This document shows positions 51,668 to 63,725 of a stretch of 64,000 bases of DNA, piece after piece. The notes beneath the pieces were generated by a model. The model worked only from the letters and a program-made list of their open reading frames with translations, did not search any database and was not told the origin of the DNA. The translations under genes and the position numbers were made by a program. Within the stretch, counting starts at the first letter, position 1, and every line of letters begins with the position of its first letter. This DNA comes from Pampus argenteus (Eukaryota; Chordata; Actinopteri; Scombriformes; Stromateidae), in assembly GCA_036937835.1 (NCBI GenBank), contig CM072863.1, positions 13,690,001 to 13,754,000 of the forward strand. The letters run 5' to 3'.

Positions 51668-51770
51668 TCAGGCAGGACCAGACACACGACGAACCGGCGG
51701 CGGACGGATTTGGCAGCTGCACCGGATGTGGTGCGCCGGTTTTACAAACCGGTGAAACACAGGGGATGGG
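51668..51770 (-). promoter_or_regulatory. myg1: myg1 5' UTR and CpG-rich promoter region
   Basis: CpG-rich sequence (cgacgaaccggcggcggacg) lies directly before the start codon. It includes a short perfect inverted repeat, ccggttt-tac-aaaccgg (51736-51752), which contains AACCGG half-sites of the kind bound by grainyhead-like factors. No TATA box. Role inferred from position. Confidence 0.5.
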
Positions 51771-52614
51771 ATTTTCTTTTAACAAGTTCCTGTGATGATA
51801 ATGGTGTAATTAATTGATCTGAAGTATACACTGATATCTCTGAGAGGTTTTATATGAAGGGGAAAAAACTCTGCGTTCATCAGGATGAATGTTTGAATTT
51901 ACACGACAGCCAGAAGTCGCTGCAGGTAATGAAGCAAACAACCCAAACTAGTTGTGCCTAGCCTAGTTAACCTTTCTGCTGTAAAAAACAATGGACATGG
52001 ATGAGAAAAAGATGAAAAACGTGTATAATTAAAAGAAGTCCTATTAGAACGTTTAGAAGAACATAGATAAAAAACAAACGAATATAAAGTCTGCCCTAAA
52101 ATCACTCATAACAAACTATTATAACGATACTGTCTGGATTACTATCCAGAAAAATTAGGTCACTGCCCAGGGTCCCAAAGACTCCAGGTGTGTGTTCTCC
52201 TTAATACATCCACAGTGTGTTTCAATCATGAGGGACTTCCAAACTTATTTACAAACAGCAAGTCTGGGGCAGGAGTATTCCAGACAAGGAGTACAGATTG
52301 GTTATGGTTTCTCTATGGGGATGTAGGATGTAGCCTATATGATGGTCACAAGGTGACTGCCTGGGTTATGTATGCTCAAAGTATAGGCGGGATGAAGGTT
52401 CAGGGCCCTTTGCAGTCCATACATCCCTCAGTTTCCCCAAACAGATAAATCTGACCTGTCAAATGTAAATACACTTAAATATTTCTTCTTTTCTGCAGCC
52501 ACAAATGGAGTGAAAGAACAACAACCAATCAATTATAACAGCAAAACATTATGAGACTGAGCTATTTTGTTTTATTATTATTATTATTTTAGAACTGTAT
52601 CATCTACATTATAT

Positions 52615-53011
52615 CACTACTACTTGGCTTGGCTTGGGTGGTTTAGTCGTCCCCGCCCATAAATATCGTTGTCGTTTTTGTTTTTTTATTCTGAAGTTTT
52701 CAATACAATTAAATTGCACAGTTAATGAGGCATAATTTGAGCTGCTTTTCTGATAACTTCATTACGGCCGGGGTGTGATCCATAGGGGGGCAGCTCTCGC
52801 CCTCAATTCCCGTTCTCGCGGTACCACCTTATTGACAAGGTAATTAGCCAGATGGGACCCCAGTAGTAGTCGTAGCCGACCAGAAGTACCGCTGTTCACA
52901 GGGTTTTCTCGTGTGGAAAATTTCTTCCTTCTTTACCCAGTTTGTACACCAAACCAGCAGCTCACACCAAACGACGTGCCACGACATTCAACAACACCGA
53001 GTCTGCAAAAG
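52615..53011 (+). promoter_or_regulatory. CpG-rich segment, possible promoter and noncoding first exon
   Basis: A GC box next to an AT-rich element (ccccgcccataaatat, about 52650-52665) is followed by CpG-containing DNA up to ctgcaaaag at 53011 and a good donor, gtacgt. It could be a distal first exon of map3k12 or a separate transcript. No protein homology seen. Speculative. Confidence 0.25.
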
Positions 53012-55897
53012 GTACGTTTTTCTATTTAAATTAAAATCTCAGAGTCTGTTTCCTGCAGGACATGATTCATCCCACCAATTTAGTGTGGATTTTATTGCAC
53101 TATGATGCGTTATGATGCATTTGATCACAGATAGACTATTGCTATTAGGATCTGGAAGTAAAAAATGTTTTCATTTTGGGACAAAGGAGGGTCATTCCAA
53201 GGCTACAGGATTTTTGTTAGTCAGTATTTGGTGCCATGCAGATTACACTTACAACAGCCAGGTGTCGCTACAGGCACTGTAGTTCTGCAGCTGCTCAGTC
53301 TTGATCATCAGACACCTTGACACGTTTTTATTTCAGCATAATGAAATCGATATATATTGATTTAAGTCAGGGCTTCCAGTTTATTGAGGGGGTGGGGTCC
53401 AGGGTTTCTCTTGGAAAATACCCTCAAAAGTCGACTCCCAAGGTCCACCCACTTCATAGCTGTTGTAACCTGACATCTCACTGTTGATTTACTCAAAAAC
53501 ATCACTATATATGGTAAAAAACAAAACAAACAGTTTTGAGTTGCTAAAATGTGTCTGAGAACCACAGTGGACTTCAGAATTTGTCCAACCTATTAGTGTT
53601 GTATTAAGCGTTACAAGATCAAATGGCAAATAGGGAGAGAGGGTTTACTTTAGTTAGTTTCACTGACTAAAAAAGCAAGAAATGTTGTGTGGTCATTGCT
53701 TAAAAACGCTATTGAGATAACATGATTGTTATATTGTAACTGATTATTAGTCCTGGTCATGGGTTAAATGAGTTCATTGTTACCTTTTGCGCTTGTCATG
53801 AGGCTGTATATTCCATATTCAGCACCATGGACAGCTCAGTGCACTGAAGACACACAAGCACAACAAGTCTCCTGATGGTTTATTTACAGATTAATTTATA
53901 CTTGTTTTGTTGTCTCAAAAACAAGTAGCCAACCTGTCATTTATATCCTCACATTCTAAATGTACCATCACTTTTTTCACAAATAATAATTGGCCACTTC
54001 ACTACAGTTGAATTCATTACTGACTCTTAATCCAGCTAATATGTGATCCAGTCAATTGGGTAATTAGCATAACTCTGTATAATTGGTGGCTATTCCTCCA
54101 GAATACAAATTTGGGAAACAATGCCACCACCTCCTATTATGATGAATATATTAGGCAAATTTGGAGAGGATTATCTCATCTTTAACGAGTTATGCGTGTT
54201 GACAGGACACGACTGCCTACAGTTAACAGAGACATGCAAAACACAGAAGCCCGAGACATACTCAGAAGCTTAGATTGGTGTCTATTATATTATTATATTG
54301 GTGTCAAATTGTCCTCATGGCCACTAAAGCTGTAACATGTGATGAGAAATCACCTGCAGACAATAATATAGCTCATTTTAAGGCTCCCAAGCCAAAAAGA
54401 CTGGGAGCCACTGGCCTAAATGGACAATTTCAGAGAAAACCCTGAAACAAAAAGGGTCAAGAGATCAGGTTTTCTTTGGCTTTGCCTCACAGTAGCTGCC
54501 AAATTTTCCCAAAAATGGAATGAGTCATAGTCAGAAGCAAACTGAAATAAACAAAGCTTATGTTCATCAGCCAGCCCGCTACAACATTAACCAGCCAGCT
54601 CTGCATCAGTCAGTGAGCTTGCTCCCTATTGGCTCGCCCCCAAGCATGATATACAGTTGAGGGTGGTGCCTGAGAAAACGTCACGATGCTTGTGACTTTC
54701 CCTGCTGCTTCCAGTTTTACACGCAGCAATGATGGGAAATGAACCTGCCCCAGCTTGCCTTAAAAGGAAGCGTAAAAGGAGCATTCAATCAGAAAGTCAA
54801 TTTTTTGCTATAGGGCAAGTGTACGTCATTTTCCCCTGTGCTATAACACTGCAGTGGCCACTTTGAACACAAGAAAGTACTATATGTTTTCAAGTAGTTA
54901 AACCAACAATTTTGGTTTCAGAAGGAAACATTTATATAGTATATACAGAATATAAATAAAGTCATATAATATATAATTTATGGAAAAATCTTTGTCAACT
55001 CAGTATTCAAATTCACAGGGGCTTAATATAATAGCACAATATTAGAAGCAATATTAGATGCATTCATTGCATGAATTAAGAGAATCTATAATTCTATAAT
55101 AGTGAAAATCCATAAGATCCATAATTAGTGATTTAAACATTTGGCTGGCTGTGAGAATGAGTTGCCTCTGTCAACCCTGAGGCATCACCCGTCTCATATA
55201 TATTTTACTTGCCAGTATTAGCAAGTGCATTTGAGATAATATCTGTTTAGTATTGCTGCTTACATGTTTTCTTTTCTCGTCCTCCACCCTGAGAGAAAAA
55301 GTTCATTAACATTAACTATGTCTCCATAACAGATATAATGAGATACAAATTGACTTCCCTGCAGCCAAAAGAAAAAGACCCCCAAAACAACAGCCTAAAA
55401 TCTTCAACATAATTATTAACACTTCCCCTGTAACAGCTGGTGAGCTGCTACACTCAAGGGCATTTGGGAAGTGTAGTTAATCCAATGATAATCTTGAGCA
55501 TGGTTTACACATATTATCCCTTTAATTGCTACGTGTGCTATGCAATTATACCGTCACCAATTACATGGCTATAGTTTACTAGCTTGTCTTAGCATTTGGT
55601 TCCCTCTAATAGATGCCTTTTTTCGACGCATGCAAGTGAAGCCACCAAGACGTACACTAATGGATTTTCCATTGACATAATGAATTAATTATATCTTCCG
55701 AAGTAGAGTGCTGCAGGATAATGCTGAGCCATGCTATATGTTAGTGGAAATACAGTATTGGAAAGAGCACAAACGTAGAAGATTAGATGCTAACATGAGA
55801 AGAGGCAGTAAGGATTCAAGGTTTAGGTGATGTGTGTGTGTGTACATCTATGTCCATCCATTAGAATGCAGAGTGCGTCCTCCAGTGTGAGTCACCA

Positions 55898-55922
55898 CCC
55901 ACCCCCACCCATCCACCCACCC
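55898..55922 (-). other. Quadruplex-forming G tract on - strand
   Basis: The + strand has five C tracts of at least three bases separated by short spacers (ccc, ccccc, ccc, ccc, ccc). On the - strand this fits the G3+ with 1-7 nt loop pattern of a G-quadruplex. Confidence 0.6.
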
Positions 55923-56374
55923 ACCTCACACCACCAGCAGTATCTAACTGCAGTCACCACCTAATATTACGCCTCTGACTTCACACTGGCCAACTGAGGA
56001 TTCTGTTTCTACGGCAACATGCTCCAGACTCCACCCCCTCTCCGCGCCCCCCTCCCATCACTCCTCTACCCCCCCTTCCCGGCACAAGACCATGTGACTT
56101 TCAGGAAGACTTCTCCAACCTCCCCTTTATTGTTATTAACCCTCTCCTGACTGCTGCCAGAGGCTCTCCACAGCAGGCTGCCTGGCTGCCTCCTCGCCTC
56201 TCAGAGGTTTCAAAGGGAAATCAGATGTATCTCTAATCTCCCTGGAAGATCAAAGCAGTGCTTGATCTAAATGTTGGATTAGCATATTTTAGAACATGCT
56301 GGAATGAGTCACTATGGTCCTTCACTTGTCTGGGATACTTCTTGTACTACTTCTTGGACATACTGGGATGCTTC

Positions 56375-56580
56375 TTGGGCTGTATAGTGGTAGAGTGGTT
56401 AGCACTGCTGCCTCACAGCTAGATTTAATACTCCTGTCAGGACCAAGTGCCAGTGACATGGAGTTGGTCACTGGTCCCTGAGCCAGTGGTAGTAGCTGCT
56501 CCAAGTGTATGTATAGGATGGGTCAAATGCAGGATCAATTTCACCAGGTGGCTCAATGAAGTACTTCTTCTACTTGTAAC
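56375..56580. repeat. Degraded fish repeat with gtggttagcactgctgcctc
   Basis: Contains tagagtggttagcactgctg and cctcacagct, and further on tatgtataggatgggtcaaatgcagg. I know these from a common fish repeat seen near microsatellite tails. Class not determined. Confidence 0.5.
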
Positions 56581-59500
56581 TGTCAAGTTGTGAGTCGTGG
56601 TTTAGAAAATGTAAAGAAATGTAGACTAATTGTAAATATGGACCTACACTGTATGATGAAGATGTATTCATTTGTATTCCTCTTATCCAATAAGTTTTCG
56701 GTCAGTTCTCCATCATGATGTCTTCTTCTGCTGCTGAGTATGTGGTGCTATAATGTAGCCAAGGTCAAACAATGTAAGGCGCCAAATACTTATCCTTTAG
56801 TTTTCAAGCGGAAAGAGGAACTTAAGAGTCCGGCAGTGATCTCACTTGAATATTGCTTCATTTGCTCAACTGTCTCCTTAGCATCCTGTTGGGAGACATG
56901 TTGGTCGTGTGTGTGTGTGCGTGTGCACAGACCTGAACCTGTGTATGTGTGAATGGCACACTTTATGAATGAACAGTCTTCATCCTGACTTGCAGACAGG
57001 AGATGAGATCATCTTGTTGAAATGGAGAATCTCCCCCACCCTTCCACCAACAACATGCCCACCGATACTGGTTGGAGCCAATCATAATGAATCTCATCAG
57101 TGGACGGTATGGATGAAACACAAACAGTGGCACCCTGACCGATGACTATACTGTTCAATGTCAGTCTCCTCTGGCAGTCGGAGAGAGATCACTCTAACAC
57201 ATATGTCGACAATGACAGATACAAGCTCACACAAACACACCTTTTTTCTTTCACCAGAAAGAATGTCTCTGCTATTCTCCTGTTGGCTTTCAGTCAATAT
57301 GACATTGAAGCAGAGTGCCAATTATCTCTGCTTCTTTTGTTCACATTCCCTTTAGGAACAGGGTTGAGTGGATTTGACGATTGGCCGCCTATTCAGCAGT
57401 GTGTGAGCGAAAGTGACAATGAGTAACACAAGGGGCTCTCGATGAGGATCCATAAATAGGCTCTCCAGTGAGCCAGAAGCTGCCCTCCCCCTCAGTCCCT
57501 AGTCTGCACCCAGCCAAACACACCTCTACCCCTTCTCCCTAAACCGAACTGGGACAATCTGTATCCGCTTGGCACAAGGCCATACACAACATACTGTATA
57601 CTCATAGTCAGAGGCATGTATACACACATGCACAGATATTTACACACATGGCATTCTTCACAGTATCCTTCACTGCAGGCCTCTGGTAAATCCCTCCTAC
57701 AGATTATGACGCATGTTGCCAAACAATGCAGCATTTTACATCAGCCATTTGGGTACATATCATAAAGTGTTTGTCGTACAGTCATTCCTTCAAGTCACAT
57801 TAAACCTGTGCAGTTTTAATTTAGCATATTTTGATTTATTTTGCCTGTAAATTCTTATTATTTTCCATGCAGCGGGTAAATTACAAGACACTCTCTTTTT
57901 AAAACCAGCGCCAGCCCCTCTGAATATATTTTTGAAAAGCTGTCATGTTGTAGATTTGAGGTTTTTATCTAATAAGGAGTGATACCCTACAGTGTTCAGT
58001 CTGTGCTTGTTTCTGGTGTAGTAAACACAAAAGACATCAGTTGGTGGACATCAGAGGCAGCAGCACCGATCCTTAGAGGCTTGAAGATCACTGACGAGGA
58101 GCAGTCCTGCAACTACAAGTGCCAATAAATAAATCATGAAGAAAGTTTCAAGAAAAAGACAGAAATAGAACAGAGGATGTGCTACTCCATTCAGACTGCC
58201 TAAAGACAGAAGATGGAGAGGAATTGTAATAAAGTAGCAAGAATGCTCATTTATTCCCACTATTCCAACATGAAACATTAATAAACCACGTTTTGGGCAA
58301 GGTCTATTTGAATATTAATTTGAGAACTTGAAGATAAGATAAAATGTAATATAAAATATAATGATAATATATAATAATATACATGTAATCATAAAAAAAA
58401 CTTCTGTATCACTGCATAGGGAAACCACAAAACAAACTCAGAAAAAAATAGAAGGCAGAAGATGACTTAAAAAAAAAAGGAATAAATGGAATTTAAATTT
58501 TTTTGTAAATGTGGGTTCATTGGAGGTATCTAACTCTAATGCAGTGGTCTTTTTCCATCACAATTTCACAAAGCACAGCAAAGGGGTGGGTGCGTGGCTT
58601 TCAGTGCTTCTGTATGTGCAGATTTCTCAGTCTCACATGGTCTGGGTTTCCCCCGCTGTCTACAGTAGAAGCAGCATGATGAGGTCATCGTTATAGGGTT
58701 TAAACCCAACATGGGTTTAATCTGGGAGATAAGGGCTGGATTTGGATTTAGCACTCAAAAAGGGTCATGTAGCGACAACCATTTAGACTCTCAGTAAATA
58801 CACAGTTCATCCCCAGCTGTTACACAAATACGTCTTTCATCATGTCTGCCAAATAGTTTGACTCTTGGAAGATTCTCTGCTGTGATTTCATGATCTCCCC
58901 AGTTGGCCTGGCTTCCTGTCATCATGCAGGATTTCCCTGATATGCGTGTGTGTGTTGGGAGAAGTAAACATTATGTGATGATAATTTTATGAAATGCCAC
59001 AACAAAACTCTGAAACAAAACAAAACTACTGAAAATGTAATTGTTATATTTTGATGAGTTTAAGTTTTTTAACTTTGTCCCAAAAGCTTTGGTAAAAAGG
59101 CAAAAGTTATGATTTAATTGGTATTTATTCTGATTTCTCCAATATTATGTTGTATGTGTTGTCAGTGATGTATGCATTTTGTTGTGGACAGTCTGTAATT
59201 GGTTTTCTTTATTTTAGACTTTTTGTGGACTTTTGCACCATGGATACATGGTGTCCCGTAAGCCTATGTATGCATAGGTACATGACACATGATAGTAAAA
59301 ATAAGGCCTTGTGTTTCATGTATTAGCATCTGCTTTCAAACACAAAGTGAGATTTGTTTTGAAAGATGACAGTTGTTTAAATTGATGGGATATTTTATTT
59401 CATTCAGGTCAATTAAAGTCGCTACGGGAAACAAAATCACGCCTGGGGAAAGTCACATTTAGGTCCTCCTGCGCTGTCCCACTCCTCTTATCTCAAAGAA

Positions 59501-59906
59501 ATGGGTCAATAGAGATTGGAGATGATAAAAAAAAAAAAAACCTGTCTTCCTCCCTTCATGTTCCCTCTGTGGCAGACGGGCTGCTCGCAGATTATGCACC
59601 AATTAGGCTCGATACAGAGGGCGTTAATAGGGCTTGAAGGGATTTGCATGGTGCTGTCCAGTCAAATGCTGCATGCTTTGGGGATGACATCATTTTGATC
59701 ACCTCACATACCGACTGACCCCCCTCCCTGCCTAAAAGTAGTCTCATAAACCCGTTTACCTGCCGTTATCCCATGTCTCACCGGACTGGCCTCGTCACAG
59801 CGCATTTCTTCTCTGATAGGACATCAACCCTGCCTCCCTCCCATCCCTCTCTGCCTCTCCTCTCTCCTCTCCCGTCCTGTTTACTATAGGTGAGCTACAG
59901 TAGCCG

Positions 59907-59912
59907 TATAAA
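59907..59912 (+). promoter_or_regulatory. map3k12: TATA box candidate for map3k12
   Basis: TATAAA in the context ccgTATAAAttcc. It stands about 30 bp before a purine-rich, exon-like segment that ends in a consensus splice donor (60224). Inferred from position and spacing. Confidence 0.45.
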
Positions 59913-59937
59913 TTCCTGAGTGTGCGCAGATTACATC

Positions 59938-60223
59938 CTCAGAGGAGAATGGAAAAGGAGGAGGAGGTGCAGGAGCAGGAAAACAAGCGAACCAAGGGAG
60001 CGTAGCTATAGCTGTGTTTACTGTTCACTGTAGTAAACGCAGAAGAGACGCAGACTTTCATCCACGGCTCAGAAACCTCGGATGCGAAGAGAAGGACAAG
60101 GAGGAGTCAGTAATGCTACAGACAGAACCAGAAAACAACAAGTATTAGGTGGTTATTCAGATTATCGCTGAACTAAAGTGGGAAAAGCGTTAACAGCGAT
60201 GGACTTCAGCTGTCTGCACTGAG
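59938..60223 (+). other. map3k12: Candidate map3k12 5' UTR exon
   Basis: Starts about 30 bp after the TATA candidate and ends at ctgcactgag followed by gtagga. It contains several upstream ATGs and no long reading frame. A link to the coding exon at 63190 is inferred; the start is approximate. Confidence 0.4.
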
Positions 60224-61477
60224 GTAGGAAACAGATTTTGCATTGCAGTCGGTGTGATAAGCAAGTAGACACTGAGAAAGCAGCTGCTCTTAGCACAAAA
60301 ATAACGCATTCATTCCCCTTTTATTATACAAATGTAAGCAGCAATAGTGTGTTTGGATGTGACTTCAGTTGTCAGTATGATGCTCCGCTGGTGCACCGGG
60401 CATCCTAACCGCAGGAGGTGCAAGGAGACGCGGTGATGCGCACAAGAACCCCCTCCGATACATCCACGACGCACTGGCCTGTAACAGACCGTATCCTGCT
60501 CCTGCAGTTCCCGCAGCTGATACTCGGAAATAAATAAACTGGGAGCCGGAGAGCAGGATTGTTAGCAGACAGGATCAGTCAAATGTGAATGATGTGTGAT
60601 TATTCCGACACCAGATGTGTCTCAGTGGTTGGGTTTCTTTCTGCGCAGGGAATTATAATGAGAATGATTTTTCTAAAAATGTATGCTTTATAGTTGTGGC
60701 TTGGTTAATGAATCATCCAGGCAGTGTTTTTATTTTTTTTGTACATAGCCCACAGTAGGTAGTGGTACATGGCATACTGGGCTGATAGCTCATACATCAG
60801 ATGCCAGGCACATTACTTTTAGTCAAGAGTAATTGTCGCAGTAGGCTGGTCGATATAATGATCTGTAATAGCATGTAGATACATTTAGGTTTAGTAATTT
60901 GATTCAAATTGACCTTCAGATTTGGATATGGACAGTACCTGAAGTGCACCTCAAAATGACTAAATAATGATTTGGAAACAGACAAGCTCCATTTTGTTTT
61001 TGTTTTTGTTTGTTTTCTAAAAAGGAAAACACCTGTTAATTTTGTTACAACAACATAATTATGCTTTTAAGGATTTTGCTTTGTACCATTCCTCAGCTAA
61101 GTAGGTAAAAACCAGTCACCTCTTTAGTCTGGCTTGTCACAAACAGCGGAGGAGGGAGTGGATCACTTCAAAAGATTCTTGACAAGAATTAATGCATTTT
61201 CATTCGCAGCCGAGCATGTATGTGCTGTTGTCCTTGGAGAAATGTCAAGCTCTGAGGAGACGTGCATAATTCTCTCATTATTTTACAGTACAGGCATCAT
61301 TTGATCTCATCCATTTTAATATAACAGTGATCTTGCTCAAATGAAGGATTTAAATACATCCATCCTATTTTTACATTCTTCCTATTGAACCTTGTTTTTG
61401 TAAACTGTTAAGATGCTTAAACCAAAAGCAATACTATATACATTCTGTATTATTCTGTAAGACATACATGTGGCTTA

Positions 61478-62444
61478 CAGTTTTTTCTGATAGCTAAGAC
61501 GCAATTTTTGAAACTTTTGGCTTTTTTTGCAAAACTCTACACACAAATCGCAAAACCTTTCACCCAAATAGCAAAACACAGTAGATCACTTGCAAAAGCA
61601 TGTTTTTGTACTGTTGCATAACTACTTTTTGCTAAACTGTTCACACTCTTTTAAAAATAGTTATTTTTGTATCCGACGGTGCACACAACTCATAATATCA
61701 GTAAGCACACAAAGCAGCCACTGCACACTGACAGTAACAATGAAAAACTCATTTGGCTTTTGCTTATCCTGTGTGCAGGGCATATCGGTTTTCAGTACCT
61801 TTTACAGTAACACACAGGGGTCAAAGTGAATGGATATTTATTCACACACATCCAAATACGTAAACATAAAGTGTGTTTTTCAGGTCAAGGCACAAAAAAA
61901 AAAAAAAAAAAAAAACATAAAATGACAATCATTGAGGGAAAAAAATCAGTCTTGTCTTCTTACTGGGTCTGGCCACAAAATCTCGTCCACATCACATGCA
62001 ATGTCTCCTCTTACTCTTCTGTCTCCTTCCATTGTTCTCCACACAAAAAGCTTACCTGTGGCTTATTTATAGTGCTCAGGCTGATTGCAAAGTGAAGTAT
62101 TTATAAATAATAGTTTTCACATGTGAAAGAGTGGCCTGACAGTTGGCAGAATTGTGTAAAAAATAGCCATAAATATGTATAGTTTTGATAGGAGTGTGTA
62201 GATCATCTGGAAATTGAGTGTAAAGCAGTGGAGCTGTGTTTACAGTTTTGCAAAAGGAGTCCTGTGCAGTGAATTGTATTTACACATATACAAAGTGTGT
62301 GTTCAAAATTGCAAACTAAGTGCAAAGCAATGTTTGTGCTTTCAGTTTTGCAAACTCGGTGAAGGGTTTTGTGATAAATATTAATAGTTTTAGAAATTGT
62401 GCTATAAGAATCCATGTAAGTGTTTAAGCCATCAGAAAAAACTG
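61478..62444. mobile_element. Non-autonomous mariner-type element, 967 bp
   Basis: The left end CAGTTTTTTCTGATAGCT (61478-61495) and the inverted right end (62427-62444) agree at 17 of 18 bases. Both are flanked by TA (61476-61477 and 62445-62446), the target of Tc1/mariner/pogo elements, whose ends commonly begin CAG. Repeated gcaaaac motifs lie near both ends in opposite orientation. A 22-A run is at 61894-61915. No transposase frame is present, so the element cannot move itself. Confidence 0.8.
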
Positions 62445-62720
62445 TAAGAGGGCTTTCATACTCTCCATGCTGATGTTTTCTCAGATTCATGGTCCAGACA
62501 GGCTGATAATTTAATCCACACATACTGAATCATGCTACACATCCTAGTGTTGATTTGATATCTTCAGACACTCATTAATAAATGTCAGTGCCCCTCATGT
62601 AGAGAGATAACCATTGTTTCACCTGCATCTGTCTGTGGTGCAGCAAGCAATAGATCAAAATTTCTGAGAGACACTAAGAGTCATCTGTGTTTTAAATAAC
62701 CAACTGTGTTTTTAAATAAC

Positions 62721-62727
<7 letters not shown>

Positions 62728-62757
<30 letters not shown>
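62728..62757. repeat. (AT)n microsatellite
   Basis: About 14-15 uninterrupted AT units. Confidence 0.9.
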
Positions 62758-62760
<3 letters not shown>

Positions 62761-63213
62761 CCCTCATACTGATAAACATCTATTTACTAAACCTGCATCT
62801 TATTTACTCAGGGTGTACTGTCTGTAGTGTTATCATTTATTCAAAGCCTTACAGTCCTATGAAGTCCAACAGAAAACGCATAGCAGTGTTTGAGTGATAC
62901 AACAAAACAAAAAAAAAAGAGACATGAACCAGAGGAGAACAGAAAACATGAATGTGCATTTCTGTGATACTGATAATTTCTTTTGTAGATACTGTAGTTC
63001 AGAGCTGCTTTGATCACACTTAAGACATTTAGGGTTGTCATTGAGTTATCACCCCCCTTTCAATATTCAGCTAAATCAGCCATTGCATTGGGAACCCAGA
63101 CGGTAATGCCAATGATTTAACTTTCTTATGATTTGTAATAATTTCCATTGTCTTTCTCTCCCTCTCTCTCTACATTTGGTCTTGTGAAGGCTCCCAGTTC
63201 TCAAGTTGTTCAG

Positions 63214-63246
63214 ATGACCGCAGTCCCTCATGGCACTAATTCATGA
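63214..63246 (+). other. map3k12: Ten-codon uORF overlapping the map3k12 start
   Basis: ATG at 63214 opens a frame of ten codons that ends in TGA at 63244-63246, past the main ATG at 63230 and in another frame. If the exon starts at 63190 the uORF is in the mRNA. Confidence 0.5.
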
Positions 63247-63725
63247 ATCTCGCGCCCCTTCACCCTCTCTCTCTGGCTTCAACACGCCTCTCTCTGATCC
63301 TCCTTCTTTTCGCCGTCTTGATGCCGAAACACCCTGCACCCCAGAAATGGACTTGACCCCGACCCAATGCGTCCTACGCAATGTCCTCTCCATAGATACC
63401 GGGGGCACCATTGAGCCCAGGGGTGGAGGAGGAGGAGAAGGGCAGACTTCTGGGCAAAACCAGACACCAAGCGAGGAACAACAAGAGCACTTTGCCAACA
63501 GTGTCCTGAAGTTTCACGAGCATGATGGGAGTCCTGGAAGGACGGAGGGAGAGGGGCAGGAACCAGATAGCAGCGCGGTCAGGAGCCAGGCGGACAATAC
63601 TAGGCTACAGTGCCAGTCTAATGGAGGAGGAGGAGGCTTTCTGGAGGGGTTGTTTGGGTGTCTGCGGCCTGTCTGGACTATGATTGGCAAAGCTTACTCC
63701 ACTGAGCACAAACACAACCTGGACG
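63230..63725 (+). CDS. map3k12: MAP3K12 (DLK) kinase, first coding exon only
   Basis: Dual leucine zipper kinase, a MAPKKK upstream of JNK and p38 that controls axon injury response. This exon encodes residues 1-165 and one base of the next codon, ending at a gtaagt donor. The N-terminus MALIHESRAPSPSLSGF parallels human MACLHETRTPSPSFGGF; CTPEMDLTPTQ and the block GGGFLEGLFGCLRPVWTMIG followed by KAYSTEHK are near-identical to human. This block sits just before the kinase domain, which is outside the window together with the zippers. The N-terminal region is longer than in human, with an extra segment around VLRNVLSIDTGG and Gly/Glu-rich low complexity; HFANSVLKFHEHD also resembles MAP3K13. 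The start ATG is chosen by homology; a short upstream ATG frame overlaps it. Confidence 0.92.

Larger units (their letters stand above)
51771..59900. other. Intergenic region between divergent myg1 and map3k12
   Basis: About 8 kb. It contains an unexplained CpG-rich segment (52615-53011), a degraded repeat (56375-56580) and a C-rich quadruplex-prone tract (55898-55922). I see no coding sequence with family similarity. Confidence 0.6.
60224..63189 (+). other. map3k12: Probable map3k12 intron 1
   Basis: About 3 kb with a mariner-type element (61478-62444) and an (AT)n microsatellite (about 62729-62756). It ends in a pyrimidine-rich tract and AG at 63188-63189. Confidence 0.45.

Noticed and set aside
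53368..54413. Possible 1-kb hAT-like element (cagggcttccag ... gggagccactg)
   Set aside because: The ends resemble hAT termini only loosely, the flanking 8-mers do not match, and the interior has no known phrases.
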